Source: an uncultured Prevotella sp.
Lineage (GTDB): Bacteria; Bacteroidota; Bacteroidia; Bacteroidales; Bacteroidaceae
DNA: 64,000 nt
Assembly: GCA_900319905.1 (NCBI GenBank)
Contig: ONQB01000010.1
Coordinates: 23,347 to 87,346, forward strand
Direction of reading: 5' to 3'
Under the pieces are notes generated by a model. That model saw only the letters and a list, made by a program, of their open reading frames with translations, was not told the origin of the DNA and did not search any database. The position numbers and the translations under genes are program-made. The stretch's first letter is position 1. Every line of letters begins with the position of its first letter. Shown piece after piece: positions 9,947-19,275 of the stretch.

Positions 9947-10645
9947 CTATTTGTCTTCCATTACTGCCTTTTTGTAGTGCTCAATGAGCCACTCGTCTTG
10001 TTCGGCAATAGTGAGGTGGCTGTTGTCCAATACGATGGCATCTTCGGCCTTACGCAGGGGCGACACCTCACGGTGGGTGTCGATGTAATCGCGCTCCTGC
10101 ACATTCTTTAAGATGTCGTCATATTCTGCATCCATGCCTTTTCCTTTCAGTTCGTCGTAACGGCGTTGCGCCCTAACCTCCGGTGATGCAGTTACGAAGA
10201 TTTTGAGTTCGGCATCGGGGAAGACCGTCGTGCCAATGTCGCGGCCGTCCATGACTATGCCTTTATTGCGGCCCATGGCCTGCTGCTGGGCCACCAGCGC
10301 CTCTCTCACGAATGGGATGGCAGCGATGGGACTTACATGATGGCTGACTTCCATTGTGCGGATGTCCTGCTCAACCATTTGGCCGTTCAGATACGTCTCA
10401 GGCAAACCCGTAGACGCATTCAAACGGAAGCTGATGGTCACCTCCGGCATGAGTTCACGCAACGCATCGACCTTCACGCTGCCATCAGCATTGAACAGTT
10501 GGTGACGCAATGCAAACAAGGTGACGGCGCGGTACATGGCACCAGTATCAACATATACATAACCGATTTTTCTGGCCAGGGCTTTGGCCATTGTACTTTT
10601 GCCACACGACGAATAGCCGTCTATGGCAATGGTAATCTTTCTCAT
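9947..10645 (-). CDS. cmk: Cytidylate kinase
   Basis: 232 residues, normal length. It phosphorylates CMP and dCMP to the diphosphates in pyrimidine salvage. The P-loop is [17 protein letters not shown] (about 8-24), followed by [17 protein letters not shown], the [21 protein letters not shown] block and the LID region [14 protein letters not shown]. The start lies nine bases after the porQ stop, so the two genes form a minus-strand operon, a pairing seen in other Bacteroidota as far as I recall. Confidence 0.96.
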   Translation of the reverse strand: MRKITIAIDGYSSCGKSTMAKALARKIGYVYVDTGAMYRAVTLFALRHQLFNADGSVKVDALRELMPEVTISFRLNASTGLPETYLNGQMVEQDIRTMEVSHHVSPIAAIPFVREALVAQQQAMGRNKGIVMDGRDIGTTVFPDAELKIFVTASPEVRAQRRYDELKGKGMDAEYDDILKNVQERDYIDTHREVSPLRKAEDAIVLDNSHLTIAEQDEWLIEHYKKAVMEDK

Positions 10646-10654
10646 ATTGTTTGT

Positions 10655-11602
10655 TTATAAGCTATAAGCCAGGTTCAGCACAAGGCTCGAACTTGACACA
10701 TGATATTTTCCGTAAGCCACGCCTACCTTAATGCGGTTCAGCGACAAGCCTGCGCCCAGTGACAGTCCTGCGCTATGGCTGCTCTCGCTGTCGTCGGTAG
10801 AAATCTTCATCTCATTGGCCCTGCGGAAGTTGTAACCGCCGCCAAACCAGAAGTTATCAGTAAGCAAGATGTCGGCTCCTATCACCAAGTGGTTGATGAA
10901 CTTATAGTCTAAATGATTGAGGTCAACCATCGTGAGGTGAAGGCGGAGAGGCGAACCAACGAAATGTTTCGACACACCCATCTGAATATCGAACGGCATC
11001 GAGCCATAGTCCTCATCATAGGCTTTCAGCTGACCGCCAAGGTTCTTCATGACAAACGACAGCGACCACTCATGTTTGGGGTCGAAGTAATTGATGCCAA
11101 GGTCGACGCCGCAGGCCACGGAGTTGTAGTCGCCGATATAGGAGAGCAGGAACTTTGCTGCGATACCGCCCGACAGATTGTCTGTGAGCAGATAAGAGAA
11201 GTAGCCCGCCATGGAGATGTCTTTGGCTGAGAATTCGCCTGTCTGCACATTGTTCTCATCTACTTCCTTCATGCTGCCATAGTCGAGAAACTGTCCAGAC
11301 ACCGCCCACGAGGCACGTTCCTTGACCACACGGTTGAAACTTGCGCTGGCGGCATTGACGCCCGACATATAGTTCATATAATTGAAGTTGATGGTCTTGT
11401 CGCTAACCGAACTCAACAAGGCAGGATTGCTGAAGATGAGCGACTCGTCGTCGTCAATGATGGTCGTGTTGTCTCCTCCAAGCGCTGCTGCATGCGCACT
11501 TACCGGCAGTCGGAGGAAGTTGTACTCCGTCTGACTGTCATTCTGTGCACTTGCAACCCCACAGGCGAGGGTCATCCCAATGACAATAAGGGCCTTTTTC
11601 AT
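10655..11602 (-). CDS. porQ: PorQ-like protein of the type IX secretion system
   Basis: 315 residues with a signal peptide (about 1-19, ACGVASAQ) and a predicted outer-membrane beta-barrel. Family blocks include YNFLRLPVSAHAAALGGDNTTIIDDDESLIFSNPALL near the N-terminus, MNYMSGVNAASASF, and the C-terminal strand HVSSSSLVLNLAYSL. PorQ takes part with PorU/V/Z in surface attachment of type IX cargo. Its presence fits with the sorting-like C-terminal tails on four secreted proteins in this window. The call rests on remembered family sequence and was not searched. Confidence 0.85.
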   Translation of the reverse strand: MKKALIVIGMTLACGVASAQNDSQTEYNFLRLPVSAHAAALGGDNTTIIDDDESLIFSNPALLSSVSDKTINFNYMNYMSGVNAASASFNRVVKERASWAVSGQFLDYGSMKEVDENNVQTGEFSAKDISMAGYFSYLLTDNLSGGIAAKFLLSYIGDYNSVACGVDLGINYFDPKHEWSLSFVMKNLGGQLKAYDEDYGSMPFDIQMGVSKHFVGSPLRLHLTMVDLNHLDYKFINHLVIGADILLTDNFWFGGGYNFRRANEMKISTDDSESSHSAGLSLGAGLSLNRIKVGVAYGKYHVSSSSLVLNLAYSL

Positions 11603-11623
11603 TTAATTTCACTAATTATTCGG

Positions 11624-11631
11624 CAAAGATA
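11624..11631 (-). promoter_or_regulatory. -7 box for the porQ-cmk operon
   Basis: On the minus strand TATCTTTG lies 22 bases before the porQ start. The -33 element is unclear. Confidence 0.5.
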
Positions 11632-11653
11632 CGGCTTTTTTGAAGATTTGCTG

Positions 11654-11661
11654 TAATTTTG
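11654..11661 (+). promoter_or_regulatory. -7 box for the tonB operon
   Basis: TAATTTTG (TAnnTTTG type) lies 49 bases before the tonB-like start and back to back with the porQ box. The -33 element is unclear. Confidence 0.4.
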
Positions 11662-11710
11662 CATTATGGATTTGTCATTATAACGTGACAAACCTCAGAA
11701 AATTGCGATA

Positions 11711-12418
11711 ATGGAAATTAAGAAAAGCGACAAAGCCAATTTAGACCTCCACCGTAGCACTGGATTCCTGCTAGGGTTGACATTTGCGTTGGCCTTGCTT
11801 TTTGCGGCCTTTGAATATACGACACGTCCTGCTGATCTTAAGGAAGACGACTCTATGCTCGACGACATGTCGGAGGAAATGGAGATGACACCCGCTTTGA
11901 GCAACAAGGACATGGTGTCGGCAGCGCCGGCACCGGCATCAAAGGCGCTGACTCAAAATGTCAAGGAGGTAGACAAAGTTGACAACAGCGATAAGGTAGC
12001 ACCTATCACCAGCAAACTGGTCATCGGCAATGGTCAGGGACTGGCTCAACAGGCGAATGTCACCGAGGCCATCCCGCAGATTACCGCTACGCCACAAGAC
12101 ACGGCTGTGGTGCTGCGTACGGTGGAGCAGTTGCCTGAGTTCCCAGGCGGCATCGTAGAGTTTATGAAATGGCTCACACGCAATCTTCACTATCCTCCAC
12201 AGGCTCAGCAACAGAAGATACAGGGGAAGGTTGTTGTGTCGTTTATCATCAACAAAGACGGCTCCATATCCAGTCCTCGCATCGTCAGGTCGCTTGATCC
12301 CTTGCTCGACCGAGAAGCCATGCGGGTGGTGAAGATGATGCCCCGGTGGAAAGCGGGCCTTGAAGACGGTAAACCTTGCCGCACCATGTTCGCTATCCCT
12401 ATCAACTTTCAATTATAG
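11711..12418 (+). CDS. TonB-family energy transducer
   Basis: 235 residues. A short cytoplasmic N-terminus is followed by one membrane helix (about 16-35, TGFLLGLTFALALLFAAFEY), a flexible periplasmic linker, and a C-terminal TonB domain from about 135 (LPEFPGGIVEFMKWLTRNLHYPPQAQQ ... GKVVVSFIINKDGSI ... WKAGLEDGKPCRTMFAIPINF). It would couple the proton-motive force to outer-membrane receptors. ExbB/ExbD are not in the window. First gene of a four-gene plus-strand run; 18 bases separate it from the next gene. Confidence 0.9.
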   Translation: MEIKKSDKANLDLHRSTGFLLGLTFALALLFAAFEYTTRPADLKEDDSMLDDMSEEMEMTPALSNKDMVSAAPAPASKALTQNVKEVDKVDNSDKVAPITSKLVIGNGQGLAQQANVTEAIPQITATPQDTAVVLRTVEQLPEFPGGIVEFMKWLTRNLHYPPQAQQQKIQGKVVVSFIINKDGSISSPRIVRSLDPLLDREAMRVVKMMPRWKAGLEDGKPCRTMFAIPINFQL

Positions 12419-12436
12419 GAGAAACCTTTAAAATAT

Positions 12437-13417
12437 ATGATAATGTATACTGCCGACCAACTTTTGAAGAAGGTGAACGACTTCTTGGCTGCCATGCCTT
12501 ACGACCGTCAGCCACAGAGTCTTTATGAACCCGTTAAATACGTGCTCTCCATTGGGGGTAAGCGCATGCGTCCTGTCCTGATGTTGCTTGCCTACAATCT
12601 CTTCCGTGATGATCCGGAGCGCATCCTCATGCAGGCTATTGGACTGGAGACGTATCACAACTATACATTGCTGCATGATGACTTGATGGACAATGCAGAC
12701 CTGCGCCGTGGTCATGAGACGGTGCATCGAAAGTGGAATCCCAACCAGGCCATCTTGTCGGGCGACGCCATGCTGGTGCTGGCTTATGAGCGGATGGCTC
12801 AGTGCCAGTCGGACAAACTGGAAGAAGTACTTCGGACGTTCACCGAGACGGCTCTGCAGATTGGAGAGGGACAACAGTATGACATGGACTTCGAGACACG
12901 CACCGACGTCACCGAGGACGAGTACATCGAGATGATCCGTCTGAAGACGAGCGTCCTTTTGGCCTGCGCGCTGAAGATTGGTGCTCTTATGGCTGGAGCG
13001 TCAGCCGACGATGCTGACAACCTGTATAAGTTTGGAGAGCAAGTGGGTCTTGCCTTCCAGTTGCAAGATGACTTCCTTGATGTTTATGGCGACGAAAAAG
13101 TGTTCGGTAAGGCCATTGGGGGGGATATCACTTCCAATAAGAAAACTTACATGCTCATCAATGCGTTTATCCATGCAGATGAGAACCAGCGTAAAGAACT
13201 GACGCGCTGGATAACGGCAAAGACCTTCGACCGTGAAGAGAAGATCAAAGCGGTCACCAAACTCTATAATGAAATTGGCATTGACAAGCTGGCTCAGGAG
13301 AAGATAGCCTATTACTTCGCCCAAAGCCAGAAGTATCTGGCCGCTGTCAGCGTGGACGATGCGCGCAAGGCTGAGCTAAGACGCTACGCTGAGAGGTTGA
13401 TGGCTCGTAAATATTGA
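12437..13417 (+). CDS. Trans-type polyprenyl diphosphate synthase
   Basis: 326 residues. It elongates allylic diphosphates with isopentenyl diphosphate. The first aspartate-rich motif is DDLMD at 81-85 in HDDLMDNADLRRG; the second is LQDDFLDVYGD, and GKRMRP near residue 41 is the IPP-binding block. Chain length cannot be told safely from sequence: farnesyl, geranylgeranyl or longer are possible. Start could be ATG at 12437 or 12443. It lies 12 bases before tatD. Confidence 0.92.
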   Translation: MIMYTADQLLKKVNDFLAAMPYDRQPQSLYEPVKYVLSIGGKRMRPVLMLLAYNLFRDDPERILMQAIGLETYHNYTLLHDDLMDNADLRRGHETVHRKWNPNQAILSGDAMLVLAYERMAQCQSDKLEEVLRTFTETALQIGEGQQYDMDFETRTDVTEDEYIEMIRLKTSVLLACALKIGALMAGASADDADNLYKFGEQVGLAFQLQDDFLDVYGDEKVFGKAIGGDITSNKKTYMLINAFIHADENQRKELTRWITAKTFDREEKIKAVTKLYNEIGIDKLAQEKIAYYFAQSQKYLAAVSVDDARKAELRRYAERLMARKY

Positions 13418-13429
13418 TAGGTTTTACTC

Positions 13430-14281
13430 ATGATACCTTATTATATAGATACCCACGCGCATCTCGACGGTGAGGAGTTCGCTTGCGACCTGCCAAGTGT
13501 CATTCAGCGGGCCAAAGAAGCCGGCATCGGTGCTATTTTCGTGCCTGGTGTTGACCGGTCATCTATCGATTCCGTCATGCACGTCTGTCGCGAGTATCAA
13601 GGCTTCTGCTTCCCGATGATTGGTCTGCAGCCGGAGGAGGTGAAGGCCGACTGGCAGGAAGTGCTGCAAGTGATGCGGAAGAGTCTGGAGAATAATCTTC
13701 AGTTGCCATCGTCATCGCCGCTGAGGTATATTGCCATAGGAGAGTTCGGCCTCGACTTTTATTGGAGTCGTGAGTTTGAAAAAGAACAGTTGAAAGCCTT
13801 TGAGCAACAGGTGGAGTGGGCCGTTGAGACGCGTCTGCCGTTGATGATACATTGTCGAAAGGCGCAAAACGAGTTGCTCCATATCCTCAGTCATTACGAG
13901 AACGAACTGACGGGTGGTGTTTTTCATTGTTTTACGGGCAATCAGAAAGAGGCTGAGGCTTATTTGCGGTTCAGTCGGTTTGTATTGGGGGTAGGTGGCG
14001 TATCAACGTTCAAGAGCAGTCATCTGCGAGAGGATCTGCCTGCGTCGGTGCCACTGAACCGTATCGTGCTTGAGACTGACAGTCCATATATGGCTCCCGT
14101 CCCGCATCGGGGTGAGCGCAATGAGAGCAGTTTTGTGAAGTTGGTTCTGGCCAATCTCGCCCATTGTTATCAGGTGAGCGAGGAAGAGGTGGCCCGCGTG
14201 ACGACAGATAATGTATTGCGCGTGTTTGGACAGAGCAAGGCTTTAGTGCAGGCTTTAACTCCGTCATCGGTAGCCGAGTAA
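13430..14281 (+). CDS. TatD-family metal-dependent hydrolase
   Basis: 283 residues. A TIM-barrel hydrolase of the TatD DNase family: the metal-binding HxH is in YIDTHAHLDGEEF, followed by IGEFGLDFYW (bridging Glu), PLMIHCRKA, GVFHCFTGN and the late LETDSPYMAP. Members are 3'-5' exonucleases or D-aminoacyl-tRNA-related hydrolases; cytoplasmic. Third in the tonB operon, 23 bases before the SDR gene. Confidence 0.93.
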   Translation: MIPYYIDTHAHLDGEEFACDLPSVIQRAKEAGIGAIFVPGVDRSSIDSVMHVCREYQGFCFPMIGLQPEEVKADWQEVLQVMRKSLENNLQLPSSSPLRYIAIGEFGLDFYWSREFEKEQLKAFEQQVEWAVETRLPLMIHCRKAQNELLHILSHYENELTGGVFHCFTGNQKEAEAYLRFSRFVLGVGGVSTFKSSHLREDLPASVPLNRIVLETDSPYMAPVPHRGERNESSFVKLVLANLAHCYQVSEEEVARVTTDNVLRVFGQSKALVQALTPSSVAE

Positions 14282-14304
14282 TAATTGTAATAATCATATC
14301 AATA

Positions 14305-15063
14305 ATGTCAAAGAAGATAGTACTTGTCACTGGAGCAACGAGCGGTATAGGCGAGGGTTGCGCCAGGCGCTTTGCCCAAGGCGGCTATAACGTGATTGTC
14401 ACGGGCCGCAATCTTGAGAAGTTGGAATCACTCAAAACGCAACTTGAGAAAGAAGGTGTCGATGTATTGCCGCTGGCCTTCGACGTGCGCGACCGTGAGG
14501 CGGCAAAGGAAGCCATCGAACATTTGCCGGAGCAATGGAAGTCAATTGACGTGCTGATCAACAATGCTGGTCTCGCGCGGGGGCTTGAGCCGGAGTATGA
14601 GGGAAGCTTTGACGATTGGGACCAGATGATCGACACCAACATCAAAGGTCTGCTCACGATGACGCGCCTCATAGTACCCGATATGGTGAAACGCAACCAC
14701 GGGCATGTTATAAATATTGGCAGCGTAGCGGGTGATGCCGCTTATGCCGGTGGTAACGTCTATTGTGCTACTAAGGCGGCTGTCAAGGCCATCACTGATG
14801 GCTTGCGCATTGACATCGCCAATACCGATTTGCGAGTCACCAATATCAAGCCTGGACTGGTAGAGACCAATTTCTCCAATATTCGCTTCCATGGTGACAC
14901 ACAACGTGCTGATAACGTGTACAAAGGCATCACACCGCTCAATGGCAACGATATCGCAGAGGTAGCATACTTTGCCGCCAGTGCTCCGGAGCATGTACAA
15001 ATCGCTGAGGTGCTCGTTCTGGCCACGCATCAAGCCAATGGTACGGTCATCTGCCGACAATAG
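14305..15063 (+). CDS. Short-chain dehydrogenase/reductase (YdfG-like)
   Basis: 252 residues. Classical SDR fold: cofactor loop TGATSGIG at 9-16, an Arg in TGRNLEKL that favours NADP, NNAG at 86-89, and the catalytic S140, Y153 and K157 (YCATK). The whole sequence resembles the YdfG/L-allo-threonine dehydrogenase group acting on 3-hydroxy acids, but the substrate is not proven. Last gene of the operon; no clear terminator follows. Confidence 0.92.
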   Translation: MSKKIVLVTGATSGIGEGCARRFAQGGYNVIVTGRNLEKLESLKTQLEKEGVDVLPLAFDVRDREAAKEAIEHLPEQWKSIDVLINNAGLARGLEPEYEGSFDDWDQMIDTNIKGLLTMTRLIVPDMVKRNHGHVINIGSVAGDAAYAGGNVYCATKAAVKAITDGLRIDIANTDLRVTNIKPGLVETNFSNIRFHGDTQRADNVYKGITPLNGNDIAEVAYFAASAPEHVQIAEVLVLATHQANGTVICRQ

Positions 15064-15279
15064 TCCGCCCATGAGCATGCTATTGCGCCATCCTATGTGA
15101 TGCCAATAGCAGCTTTGTCAAATACTTTCATGTTTTAAGGCGCCTGAGAATCGCGTATTTGATGACAAGGTTGCACTTGGTTTCAAATATGCCATTCTTG
15201 ACGCACTTAGCATAAGCCTTTGTTTATCAATTGCTTATGCTCTTCTTTTATCACTCTCTGATTTTTTGAACAGTCAATG

Positions 15280-15402
15280 TCGATGGAACGCCGTTGCTTT
15301 TTCGCCGAAATGCCATCACTATATCGCCGAAATGCCATCGCCATATCGCCGAAATGCCATCACTATATCGCCGAAATGCCATTGCTTAATCGCCGATATC
15401 GC
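15280..15402 (+). repeat. 22-bp tandem repeat, about 5.5 units, in a 965-bp intergenic region
   Basis: Four good units of TCGCCGAAATGCCATCACTATA start at 15302, 15324, 15346 and 15368. They are flanked in the same register by a diverged unit at 15280 and a partial unit at 15390. No ORF of note spans the array. The rest of 15064-15660 shows no gene that I can support. Confidence 0.85.
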
Positions 15403-15676
15403 TTTCCAACATAGCTGAAGCATGGGGTTGTAAGCAGCTCTATGGCGTTTTTGTCCCGATTACATTCATCTTTTTTCTCAGGATTGTCTTTAAATCTCAT
15501 GTGCTTTTTGTCATCTATTTTCCATGAGACAGAAAAGGCTTGTTTGGGTTAGATGAATAATTAATATTGTACAAAACTAAAGTTTCGCGTACAATGTTGA
15601 TGTCAAAAATGACAGAAATGGAAGATTTTCCCCGCTATTCCAAATAAAATTCCACCATTATTCTCCGTTTCTTGTG

Positions 15677-15684
15677 TATCTTTG
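15677..15684 (+). promoter_or_regulatory. -7 box before a small ORF
   Basis: TATCTTTG, 27 bases before an ATG that opens a 52-codon frame. No good -33 element was seen. Confidence 0.4.
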
Positions 15685-15710
15685 TGGTTACTTAAAAGCC
15701 AAAGGCAAAT

Positions 15711-15869
15711 ATGAAAATGATTAATAATATACTATCGTTCTATACTCTTCAACAATGCTTGCTCTCAGGAGTAAAGTTGTTGTACATTCAAAGTGTGACA
15801 GGAATGATGTGCAAGCGCACAGTAGCGTTCAGTGTTCCGCATGCGGATGTTGGATCTGTCTATATATAA
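15711..15869 (+). other. Possible 52-codon small ORF between two promoters
   Basis: Begins MKMINNILSFYTLQQ and ends HADVGSVYI. It is placed just after a TATCTTTG box and about 160 bases before the susC gene. The perfect 12-bp palindrome TCCGCATGCGGA (15836-15847) lies inside its end. I recognise no family. It could be a small peptide, a leader for the susC operon, or chance. Confidence 0.25.
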
Positions 15870-15929
15870 TAAGGTGTAGCGCGAAGTGAATAAAAAACCA
15901 AAAAAGTTAACAGATATACATTCGTAAGT

Positions 15930-15960
15930 TTTGTAGAAAGACTTAAAATATGTATCTTTG
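15930..15960 (+). promoter_or_regulatory. Promoter of the homogalacturonan PUL (susC)
   Basis: TTTG at 15930-15933, a 19-base spacer and TATCTTTG at 15953-15960. Transcription would begin near 15968, giving a leader of about 60 bases before the susC start codon. Confidence 0.7.
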
Positions 15961-16028
15961 CATTAACTCTTAAAGTCAGAGAATATTTCTTTTATGAACA
16001 CTAATTTATAAACTAACAGTTTAATCAC

Positions 16029-19000
16029 ATGTCTAATTATCATCTTACGCATTTTCGCATGGCGCTCATAGGTTTCCTGCTGTTGATAGTAGGAACGGTG
16101 CAGGCGCAGACGGTAAAGGGAAATGTAGTGGACGCAACCGGTGAGCCGGTGATAGGAGCCACCGTTAAAGAAAGTGGACTGCCGAGTAATGGAGCGGTTA
16201 CTGACCTTGACGGTAACTTTACACTACAACTCAAAGGCAAATCTAAAAAAGTAGAAATCTCTTTTATTGGATTGAAGACACAGACCGTAGATGTTTCCAA
16301 GGGGAATGTCAAGGTTACAATGCAGGACGATGCAACATCGCTCAACGACGTGGTGGTCATCGGTTATGGTACCGTACGCAAGAAGGACCTTACAGGTTCA
16401 GTTGCTTCCATTGGTGCCGACAAGCTCGAAAACCTTCCTGTCGCTTCGGTGGGTGAGGCAATGACTGGTAAACTCGCAGGTGTGAACATCACGACTACGG
16501 AGGGCTCGCCAGATGCTGACGTGAAGATTCGTGTGCGTGGAGGTGGTTCTCTGTCGCAGGACAACTCACCTCTTTATATCGTTGATGGCTTCCCCGTGAG
16601 CAGTATCAGCGATATTGCCCCTTCTGAAATTGAAAGCATCGACGTACTGAAGGATGCTTCGTCTACCGCCATCTATGGTGCGCGTGGTGCCAATGGTGTT
16701 ATCATCATCACTACCAAGAGTGGTCGTGAGGGTAAGACCGAGGTTAACTTCAACGCGTCGATGGGATGGAAGAAGCTAACCAAGGAGATCAAGGTGATGG
16801 ATCCTTACAACTATGCCCTCTATCAGTATGAGCTCGGTGGTACCAATTATGGTAATTACGACGACCTGGAGATTTGGAAGTCTGTTGAAGGCAACGACTG
16901 GCAGGACCAGCTCTTTGGCCGTACCGGCGTGCAGAAACAGTACAATGCCAATGTCAGCGGTGGTACGAAGGATTTCAAGTATAATGTGGGCTATGCCCGC
17001 AATGATGAAACCAGCATCATGCGCGGTTCCGGCTATTCAAAGGACAATATCAATGCCAAGTTGAACGCTAATCTCAATAAGTGGTTGACACTCGACTTCA
17101 ACGCCCGTCTGACTTACGCAAAGATTAGAGGTTTGAGCGGTGGCGCTGAGACTAACCAGAGCAATGCAGCCAACTCCATCGTGGCCAGCACGATCAGCTA
17201 TGCTCCTGTCGATCCGTTGACGACCGATGACGACGATGAGGCTAACTCAACGTCAACCCGGCGCAGTCCGTTCCAGCGTATTGATGCTACGATGAAAGAG
17301 GCACGCCGTTTCCGTCAGGACTACAATGCAGGCATCAATTGGAAGCCGTGGAAGCATGTCACCTTCCGTTCGGAGATCGGTTATGGCTGGCGTTATGAAA
17401 ACACTGACAACGTATGGGGCACCGATGCCGTGCAGAATTCCAAGTACGGCTATAATGGTATGCCGCAGCTGCGCCTGGAACGTAAGGATTACCGCAACTG
17501 GCGCAACGCTAATACTTTTACTTACGATAACAACAAGCTCTTCAATGGCCGCGACCACATCAATTTGTTGCTGGGTCATGAGTGGAGCAGCAATAAGGAA
17601 ACCAACCGTGCCAGCACATCGGTAGCCTTCCCTGCTACTATGACGATGGCTGAGGTGCTTGCCAACGCAGCAGCCGGCACTGCACTGCCCAATGAGACCG
17701 ACATTCTGGCTGATGAAAACTTGCTCTCATTCTTCGGTCGTGTCAACTATACGCTTGCCGACAAATATTTGGCTACCTTTACATTGCGTGCAGATGGCAG
17801 CTCGAAGTTCGGAAAGGACAACCGTTGGGGTTACTTCCCCTCTTTGGCTTTGGCCTGGCGTCTGAGCGACGAGAACTTCATGAAGGGTTCGTCAAAATGG
17901 TTGAGCAACCTTAAACTCCGTCTTAGTTTCGGCTCGGCTGGTAACAACCGTATCTCCAGCGGACTGCTCACCACCACCTATTCCATGGCCGCAGCCAGTG
18001 GCAAACATCCTGGTTTCAACGAGACCAGTGCTTCCATGATAGAGCATGGTACCTATTTGGCTAATCCCAACCTGAAATGGGAAACGACGATCACCCGTAA
18101 CTTCGGTGTTGACTATGGTTTCCTCAATGGAAGAATCAACGGTACTCTCGATTTATATTGGAACACCACCAAGGACCTGCTGATGCGTGCTGAGGTGCCT
18201 TCACAGACTGGTTACAGCTATCAGTATCAGAACTTTGGTCAGACCTCTAACAAGGGTATCGAGTTCACCATGAACGCTGCTATCATCGACAAGAAGGACT
18301 ATAATCTCACCGGTACCTTCAATATCTCTTGGAACAAGAACAAGATTGACAAGCTGAATACCGATAATCCTTGGCAGAGCTCCAACTTCGCTGGCAGCAC
18401 AATCTCTAAATATGAGGACTTCTATGTGGCAAAAGGCTCAAGCTTAGGCGATGTCTATGGCTACAAGACCAATGGCTTCTTTACCGCTTACGATGCTGTG
18501 AACAATCCTACCGGCGAACTCGTACTCGACGGTACAACTTGGAAGCTGCGCGACGGACTGAAGGACAACAGTCCTACCATCACTGGTGGTAATTACTATC
18601 CTGGTGGCCTGAAGGTGCAGGTTGATGAAAACGGTGACCCCATCAAGCAGAAACTGGGTAACACAGTACCTGAAGTGACGGGTGGCTTCGGCTTCAATGG
18701 AAAGATTAAGAACTTTGACTTCAACGTCTTCTTCAACTATTCACTGGGAGGTGACGTGGTCAATGGTACGAAGTTGGCTAACGCCTTCTATCATGGTTCG
18801 GCACGTAACTACAACCTTGTGGCAGATTTCAACTCATCCAACCGTTACAACTGGATCGACCCCGCCACAGGCTTGAACATTGGCCGTCCGAGCACTTCTA
18901 CCATTGCTGCATACGGTGGAGCTGACGCCTTGATACAGAGGCTCAACGAATTGAACGCCAACGCTAATATCTACAATCCGGCAGCTGTGTCGAACATGCA

Positions 19001-19274
19001 GATTATTGACTATGCTGTGGAGGATGCTTCCTTCCTGCGTCTCAACACGCTCACAGTGGGTTACACCTTCCCGAAGAAATGGATGAAGTCGATTTACCTC
19101 ACCAGTCTGCGTCTCTACTTCACAGCTTACAACCTGTTCTGCATCACTGGTTATGATGGCTATGATCCTGAGGTGGATACCAGCAGTAAGAACACGCCAA
19201 TGTGCCCGGGTATCGACTATGCAGCCTATCCTAAGAGCAGAACCTTCATGGTAGGTGTGAATGTTAACTTCTAA
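16029..19274 (+). CDS. SusC-like TonB-dependent glycan importer (homogalacturonan PUL)
   Basis: 1,081 residues. Signal peptide about 1-27 (FLLLIVGTVQAQ), then a carboxypeptidase-D-like regulatory domain (VKGNVVDATGEPVIGATVKE, about 28-105), the SusC hallmark DVVVIGYGTVRKKDLTGSV, the plug (SPLYIVDGFPVSSISDIAPS, ATAIYGARGANGVIIITTK-like), and a long barrel ending RTFMVGVNVNF. It imports oligosaccharides captured by the SusD partner. Start could also be M11. The first gene of a plus-strand run to uxaA and the GH28-GH105 gene; neighbours point to galacturonan oligosaccharides as substrate (inferred). Confidence 0.95.
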   Translation: MSNYHLTHFRMALIGFLLLIVGTVQAQTVKGNVVDATGEPVIGATVKESGLPSNGAVTDLDGNFTLQLKGKSKKVEISFIGLKTQTVDVSKGNVKVTMQDDATSLNDVVVIGYGTVRKKDLTGSVASIGADKLENLPVASVGEAMTGKLAGVNITTTEGSPDADVKIRVRGGGSLSQDNSPLYIVDGFPVSSISDIAPSEIESIDVLKDASSTAIYGARGANGVIIITTKSGREGKTEVNFNASMGWKKLTKEIKVMDPYNYALYQYELGGTNYGNYDDLEIWKSVEGNDWQDQLFGRTGVQKQYNANVSGGTKDFKYNVGYARNDETSIMRGSGYSKDNINAKLNANLNKWLTLDFNARLTYAKIRGLSGGAETNQSNAANSIVASTISYAPVDPLTTDDDDEANSTSTRRSPFQRIDATMKEARRFRQDYNAGINWKPWKHVTFRSEIGYGWRYENTDNVWGTDAVQNSKYGYNGMPQLRLERKDYRNWRNANTFTYDNNKLFNGRDHINLLLGHEWSSNKETNRASTSVAFPATMTMAEVLANAAAGTALPNETDILADENLLSFFGRVNYTLADKYLATFTLRADGSSKFGKDNRWGYFPSLALAWRLSDENFMKGSSKWLSNLKLRLSFGSAGNNRISSGLLTTTYSMAAASGKHPGFNETSASMIEHGTYLANPNLKWETTITRNFGVDYGFLNGRINGTLDLYWNTTKDLLMRAEVPSQTGYSYQYQNFGQTSNKGIEFTMNAAIIDKKDYNLTGTFNISWNKNKIDKLNTDNPWQSSNFAGSTISKYEDFYVAKGSSLGDVYGYKTNGFFTAYDAVNNPTGELVLDGTTWKLRDGLKDNSPTITGGNYYPGGLKVQVDENGDPIKQKLGNTVPEVTGGFGFNGKIKNFDFNVFFNYSLGGDVVNGTKLANAFYHGSARNYNLVADFNSSNRYNWIDPATGLNIGRPSTSTIAAYGGADALIQRLNELNANANIYNPAAVSNMQIIDYAVEDASFLRLNTLTVGYTFPKKWMKSIYLTSLRLYFTAYNLFCITGYDGYDPEVDTSSKNTPMCPGIDYAAYPKSRTFMVGVNVNF

Positions 19275-19275
19275 T

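Noticed and set aside
15280-15402. 22-bp array as a CRISPR array
   Set aside because: Repeats are directly adjacent with no unique spacers, and no cas genes are present.
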